A stretch of 64,000 bases of DNA from the NCBI GenBank assembly GCA_963747535.1, contig CAVVFX010000002.1, forward strand, positions 992,001-1,056,000. Direction: 5' to 3'. Every line of letters starts with the position of its first letter. Positions within the stretch are counted from its first letter, which is position 1. Of this stretch, positions 59,905 through 64,000 are shown one piece after another. Under the pieces are notes generated by a model that ran no database searches, was not told the origin of the DNA, and saw only the letters and a program-made list of their open reading frames with translations. This DNA is from CAVVFX01 sp963747535 (GTDB taxonomy: Bacteria > Acidobacteriota > Terriglobia > Bryobacterales > Bryobacteraceae). The position numbers were made by a program, and so were the translations under genes.

Positions 59905-61137
59905 ATGACGCGAAGAGATTGGCTCGGCGTTGGGATGGCCGCGCCGGCATTGGCTGCAAAGGCAGCGCCGGAACACCCGTGTGCGGCGGACGCCAATCGC
60001 ACGAAGACCGCCGCGGTGGTTACTGTTTATCGATATAACTCCCACGCCGATGTTCTGGTCGGCAGGCTGATTTCCGGCTATTCGGCCAACGCGAGCTGGA
60101 CTCCTTCCCATACCCATGTGGTCTCGCTTCACGCCGCACAGGTGCCGGCCAACACCGACATGAGCCGTGACCTGGCAGCGCGCAACGGATTCCAGCTCTA
60201 TCCAACCATACGGGAAGCGCTGATGCGGGGCGGGAAATCGCTGGCGGTGGACGCGGTGGTGTTCGTAGGCGAACACGGTGACTATCCCAACAACGACGTT
60301 GGACAGACTCTCTATCCGCGCTACGAACTGTTCTCGCAGATCATGGATGTTTACGAGGAGTCGGGCCGGTCCGTGCCTACGTTTTTCGACAAGCACTTTT
60401 CCTACTCGTGGGAAAAGGCGGATGCCATTTACCGGAGGGCGAAGAAGATCGGGTTCCCGTTTATGGCGGGCTCCTCGGTCCCATTGACAATGCGAAAACC
60501 CGCGCTGGATCCGCCGCTCGAGACACCCATCACGGAAGCGGTAGCGATCGGGTACGGCGCGCTGGATGCGTACGGCTTTCACACGCTGGAAGCGCTGCAA
60601 TGCATGGTCGAGCGCCGGAAAGGCGGCGAGACCGGAATCGCGTCGGTACAGTGGATAGAGGGTCAGGACATCTGGACGTGGCGCGACAGCGCGCAAGGGG
60701 CCTGGTCGAAGCCGCTTTTCGAGGAGGCCATGCGCTTGCAGCCGTTGCCCCTATCTCTGCCGATTGAAGCGCCGGCCAAACAGCCGGTCCTGTTCGTCCT
60801 CAATTATCGGGACGGATTGAAGGCCGCCGCTTTGATGCTGGCGCAGGATCAGGAGAATTGGAGCGTAGCGTTTCGGGTGAAAGGTCAAAAACGGCTGCAC
60901 TCCACGGCCCTGGTCACGCCGGCGGGTCCGCCGTTTCGCAGCTTCGACGGGCTCGCGCGATGTGTCGACGAGTTCCTCGCAACCGGTAAGGCTCCGAGTC
61001 CGGTGGAACGAACTCTGCTGACCACTGGAGCGCTCAGTTTTTGTTTTGAATCGAGGCGGGCCGGCAAGCTGGTCGAAACGCCTCAGCTCGAAGTGCGTTA
61101 TCGGGGGCCGGCTCACAGTTGGTTCGAAACGGCTTGA
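59905..61137 (+). CDS. Tat-exported protein of unknown function, tandem paralogue 2
   Basis: 410 residues; MTRRDWLGVGMAAPALAAKA is the Tat signal. GAGGAGG lies 7-8 bases before the ATG. Same conserved blocks as the copies on both sides (GEHGDYPNNDVGQTLYPRYE, VPTFFDKHFSYSWEKAD). It begins 34 bases after paralogue 1, so the set is probably one operon. Internal part near residues 270-350 is the most divergent. Confidence 0.8.
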   Translation: MTRRDWLGVGMAAPALAAKAAPEHPCAADANRTKTAAVVTVYRYNSHADVLVGRLISGYSANASWTPSHTHVVSLHAAQVPANTDMSRDLAARNGFQLYPTIREALMRGGKSLAVDAVVFVGEHGDYPNNDVGQTLYPRYELFSQIMDVYEESGRSVPTFFDKHFSYSWEKADAIYRRAKKIGFPFMAGSSVPLTMRKPALDPPLETPITEAVAIGYGALDAYGFHTLEALQCMVERRKGGETGIASVQWIEGQDIWTWRDSAQGAWSKPLFEEAMRLQPLPLSLPIEAPAKQPVLFVLNYRDGLKAAALMLAQDQENWSVAFRVKGQKRLHSTALVTPAGPPFRSFDGLARCVDEFLATGKAPSPVERTLLTTGALSFCFESRRAGKLVETPQLEVRYRGPAHSWFETA

Positions 61138-61165
61138 TTTGACTTGTGAAGAGGAGGACGCGAAG

Positions 61166-62422
61166 ATGACTCGAAGAAATTGGCTCGGCGTCGGGATGGC
61201 CGCACCGGCATGGGTCGCAAAGGCAGCGCCGCAACAGCCGTGCGTAGCGGACGCCCATCGTACGAAAACGGCAGCGGTGGTCACGGTGTATCGGTACAAC
61301 TCTCATGCGGACGTTCTCATAGGGAGGCTCCTCTCCGGCTATTCGGTCGATGCCAAATGGGCGCCCTCGCAAACCCACGTGGTCTCGCTGCACGCCGCTC
61401 AGGTGCCCGAGAACACCGACATGAGCCGCGACCTGGCAGTGCGGAACGGATTCCATCTCTACCCCTCCATACGCGAGGCGCTGACTCTGGGTGGGAAATC
61501 GCTGGCGGTCGATGGGGTCGTGTTCATAGGCGAACACGGGGACTATCCGACCAATGACGTGGGACAGATTCTGTATCCGCGGTACGAACTGTTCTCGCAG
61601 ATTCTGGATGTTTACGAGGAATCGGGCCGATCGGTCCCGACGTTTTTCGATAAGCACTTTTCGTATTCCTGGGAGAAGGCGGATGCCATTTACCGCCGGT
61701 CGAAGAAGCTCGGCTTTCCCTTCATGGCGGGCTCCTCGATTCCGTTGACCATTCGAAAACCCGCGCTGGACCCGCCACTCGAGACGCCCATCACGGAAGC
61801 GGTAACGATCGGGTACGGCCCCGCGGATGCGTACGGCTTCCATACTTTGGAAGGTCTGCAATGCATGGTCGAGCGCCGGAAAGGCGGCGAGACGGGGATC
61901 GCATCGGTCCAGTGGATAGAGGGTCAGGACATCTGGGCGTGGCGCGACAGTGCGCAAGGCGCGTGGTCGAAGCCGCTGTGGGAAGAGGCCTTCCGGCTCC
62001 AGCCGCTGCCGCAATCCCAGGCTCTTGAGGTACAAGCCAAGGAACCCGTGGTATTCGTATTGAACTATCGGGACGGGTTGAAGGCGGCCGCGTTGGTGCT
62101 CACTCATAACTCGGCAGGATTCAGCACGGTACTCCGGGTGAAGGGGCAGGAGCGATTGCAGTCGGTCGCGTTTGTCATTGGCGAACCCGGCGTGCATGAA
62201 CCGCTGGCGCGCCGGCCGTTGCCGAACTGGGATGGGATCGGGCGTTGCGTCGACCACTTTCTCGCAACCAGCGAGGCTCCCAACGCGGTGGAGAGAACTC
62301 TGCTCACGACTGGCGCTTTGGCTTTTTGTTTCGAATCCAAACGGCAGAAAAAGGTGGTGGAGACCCCGCAGTTGCAGGTGAGTTATCGCGGACCCGTCCA
62401 TAGTTGGTTCCAGACAGTGTAG
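61166..62422 (+). CDS. Tat-exported protein of unknown function, tandem paralogue 3
   Basis: 418 residues; MTRRNWLGVGMAAPAWVAKA Tat signal, GAGGAGG in front. Shares GEHGDYPTNDVGQILYPRYE and VPTFFDKHFSYSWEKAD. Closer to paralogue 2 than to 1 in the IEGQDIWAWRDSAQGAWSKP region. It starts 28 bases after paralogue 2 and ends just before repeat copy E. Confidence 0.8.
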   Translation: MTRRNWLGVGMAAPAWVAKAAPQQPCVADAHRTKTAAVVTVYRYNSHADVLIGRLLSGYSVDAKWAPSQTHVVSLHAAQVPENTDMSRDLAVRNGFHLYPSIREALTLGGKSLAVDGVVFIGEHGDYPTNDVGQILYPRYELFSQILDVYEESGRSVPTFFDKHFSYSWEKADAIYRRSKKLGFPFMAGSSIPLTIRKPALDPPLETPITEAVTIGYGPADAYGFHTLEGLQCMVERRKGGETGIASVQWIEGQDIWAWRDSAQGAWSKPLWEEAFRLQPLPQSQALEVQAKEPVVFVLNYRDGLKAAALVLTHNSAGFSTVLRVKGQERLQSVAFVIGEPGVHEPLARRPLPNWDGIGRCVDHFLATSEAPNAVERTLLTTGALAFCFESKRQKKVVETPQLQVSYRGPVHSWFQTV

Positions 62423-62425
62423 CGC

Positions 62426-62470
62426 GGGTGCCGGGCACCCGGGCAGACCACGAAAAACGATGGTCTGCCC
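62426..62470 (+). repeat. Two-hairpin dispersed repeat, copy E
   Basis: Stem 1 is GGGTGC-CGG-GCACCC, in which the third C:G pair of the other copies is swapped to G:C. Stem 2 is GGGCAGACCA / TGGTCTGCCC with loop CGAAAAACGA. It lies between the third tandem gene and the convergent PIG-L gene and could act as a terminator for either. Confidence 0.85.
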
Positions 62471-62504
62471 AGGTCTGCCCCACGGACGCTTGCTGCACGG
62501 CGCT

Positions 62505-63446
62505 CTAGAGTGGAACCGCACGTCGGGAGATATACTCTTCCAGGCGCGGATCGGGGGCAATATAATGAAACTCTTCAGCGTACTCGAGCCCGTGCTTGCG
62601 GCCCGTTTCCGCATCGCGGGGTTCGCACACGGCCTTGATGTACGCATCGATGGCCCCATCGTCGGCGCCCGAAAGCTCGGGCACTTTCAGTTTTCTGGCG
62701 GCGAGTGACGCATTTGCTCCCTTGACCATGTTCGTCAGCATCGTCTTGCAGGCGTGGATGGCCGCGCGTTTCGCTTCGAGCGTGGGGCCGATATCCACCA
62801 CGCGATTCACCACTTGTTGGGGGCCGCGCGCGAAGTAATATTTTTCGCGCACCCCGTACGGTTTCAGGCCCGCCTCAAAATGTTCCGGGAAATCCTTTCC
62901 GCCGCCGGCCATCCAGCAGGCGGCCTCCACGGATTGCGCGGTGACGAAATGGTCCGGATTTTCCTCGTAGTGGTCCCACGGATCGTAACTGAACACCGTG
63001 TCTACCTTGAGCAGACGGAATAAAAAGATCAGGCGTGCGCGCAATTCTACGCGACTGATATCGTCCATGCGATGATTCCGGTAACCCAGATCGTAAACCT
63101 TTTTCAGACCGGTGATTTGAACCAACGCACGCGCGTCGCGCTCATTGGCCAGAACGGTCTCGCCAAGACTTAAATCGTAGGAGTCCTTCTCGTCGTTGCT
63201 GGTGCGGATCAGGTAGCCGGAGTAGCCTTCACGAAGAAGTTTCGCAATAGTGCCGAAAGCAAAGATGGGTCCGTCATCGAGATGCGGCGTCACCAGGGCA
63301 AGCACTTTGCCTTGGTGCGGCGTACCCCCGGTGGCCCGTTCGACAGTCACGCCGGAGGGACCCGCGACGCTGATTTGTGCGGCCAGCGGTGATGCGCTGG
63401 CCAAACCTGCGGCGACCGCTTTACCAAAAAAATCGCGCCTGTCCAT
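62505..63446 (-). CDS. PIG-L family deacetylase, Tat-exported
   Basis: 313 residues from the ATG at 63446. Tat signal MDRRDFFGKAVAAGLASA. Zinc/catalytic motif TPHLDDGP with His55, Asp57, Asp58 (family form HPDDE), and the third ligand in EENPDHFVTAQSVEAACW. The family removes acetyl groups from N-acetylglucosaminyl or similar amides; here the product is periplasmic and the substrate unknown. Lies 35 bases downstream of the SelA-like gene. Confidence 0.9.
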   Translation of the reverse strand: MDRRDFFGKAVAAGLASASPLAAQISVAGPSGVTVERATGGTPHQGKVLALVTPHLDDGPIFAFGTIAKLLREGYSGYLIRTSNDEKDSYDLSLGETVLANERDARALVQITGLKKVYDLGYRNHRMDDISRVELRARLIFLFRLLKVDTVFSYDPWDHYEENPDHFVTAQSVEAACWMAGGGKDFPEHFEAGLKPYGVREKYYFARGPQQVVNRVVDIGPTLEAKRAAIHACKTMLTNMVKGANASLAARKLKVPELSGADDGAIDAYIKAVCEPRDAETGRKHGLEYAEEFHYIAPDPRLEEYISRRAVPL

Positions 63447-63481
63447 TGAACTCAAATTCCTTCCGTTAGGCCCGGAGCCCG

Positions 63482-64000
63482 TTATGCGCCAGCGGCTTTT
63501 CCCAGAACTTCCTTGAGCCGCCGCGCAACGATCAGTTCCTCGCCAGGTTCGAGCATCCATACGCCGACGACGATGGTGCTTTCATCGGAGGGAAGGCCCC
63601 CGCCCTTCCTACCCGTTGATGGATTCAACTCGATGCTGGGAGATCCCTTGCGCAGTTCGGTCATCACTTCAGCAGGTTGTATCTTGACCCGCGACGTGTC
63701 GTAACGGAGCAGGAGGTGCGGCACGGCATTAGCGGCGACATTCGGAATCACCACCCGCGATTCAAGCGTCGGGATGCTCTTGAGCTGTGCGGCAATCCGT
63801 TCGGCGCGGCGCCGGAACTCAGTCTCCATCGATGCGTCGGACTGGCTGAGAAACCAATCGACCGCGGCTACCATGCCGACAATCTGTTCCTTGGCGACCT
63901 TCATGCCGCGTCCGACCGTATCGGAATTGGGGCTGTTATTGCGCGTAGCTGCGGCAATGAGATCCTTGCGGCCCAGCAGCAAACCGGTATTTTGGGGACC
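63482..64000 (-). CDS. SelA-like PLP enzyme (seryl-tRNA selenium transferase/DgaE family), partial
   Basis: The C-terminal 172 codons only; the gene runs off the right edge. GPQNTGLLLGRKDLIAAA is the conserved segment after the PLP lysine in SelA and D-glucosaminate-6-phosphate ammonia-lyase-like enzymes. It continues with VGRGMKVAKEQIVGMVAAV and the small C-terminal domain. Without the active-site part and with no selB or tRNA-Sec gene here, a carbohydrate or amino-acid lyase is more likely than true SelA. Confidence 0.85.
   Translation of the reverse strand, partial: GPQNTGLLLGRKDLIAAATRNNSPNSDTVGRGMKVAKEQIVGMVAAVDWFLSQSDASMETEFRRRAERIAAQLKSIPTLESRVVIPNVAANAVPHLLLRYDTSRVKIQPAEVMTELRKGSPSIELNPSTGRKGGGLPSDESTIVVGVWMLEPGEELIVARRLKEVLGKAAGA

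Noticed and set aside
61034..62659. 541-codon open frame on the minus strand
   Set aside because: It is antisense to the third tandem Tat gene and reads through repeat copy E. The same kind of antisense frame appears opposite all three paralogues because of codon bias.

Overview
This 64-kb window looks like chromosome from an acidobacterium of the Solibacter/Bryobacter type. The signs are a PadR regulator coupled to an ADOP-type duplicated permease, an Oar-like TonB-dependent receptor of about 1150 residues, a DUF1549/DUF1553 plus DUF1501 pair, many Tat-signalled periplasmic enzymes, high GC, and abundant short palindromic intergenic repeats. This assignment is inferred from gene families, not from a marker gene. 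No rRNA, tRNA or CRISPR array was found.

Layout. 1-1005: RND-efflux adaptor (runs off the left edge) behind a small STAS-like gene. 1456-4532: ADOP permease and PadR. 4883-6964: a GAF-GAF-sigma54-Fis activator of FhlA type. 7530-9268: metX-metW (methionine synthesis), followed by a VOC protein and a convergent GH29 fucosidase. 11469-18958: one leftward [NiFe]-hydrogenase operon, hyaA-hyaB-hyaC-hyaD-hypC-hypA-hypB-hypD-hypE. Its small subunit carries the six proximal-cluster cysteines of O2-tolerant group 1d enzymes; hypF is not in the window. 19654-24795: PP2C phosphatase and TonB-dependent receptor. 24932-33405: a rightward run with a PLP enzyme, an Asp-box propeller, a large secreted protein of unknown function, then the DUF1549/DUF1553 and DUF1501 pair.

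33788-50993: a multicopper oxidase whose Tat signal lies in a different frame from the body, an intact BatA/VWA-type membrane protein, then about 9.7 kb of unrelated genes (two hypotheticals, DUF481, arylsulfatase, DUF3300, DUF2950) ending beside a possible IS66 remnant. After that comes a DUF4175-like gene broken by six frame changes, all in the same direction, and one in-frame stop. BatA and DUF4175-like genes are normally neighbours, so the block between them may be an insertion. 50974-56391: dipeptidase and MlrC-like peptidase, MFS transporter, class III aminotransferase. 57013-57516: decayed DUF4160 and DUF2442. 57906-64000: RidA, three tandem paralogous Tat proteins of unknown function, a PIG-L deacetylase and a partial SelA-like PLP enzyme.

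The most notable observations are: (i) a dispersed two-hairpin repeat, five copies in the window, with compensatory base changes in both stems; (ii) the six same-direction frame changes in the DUF4175-like gene; (iii) the O2-tolerant hydrogenase operon about 4.5 kb from a sigma54 activator; (iv) the tandem triplication of an uncharacterised Tat protein. I did not find an obviously new multi-gene defence or biosynthetic system.
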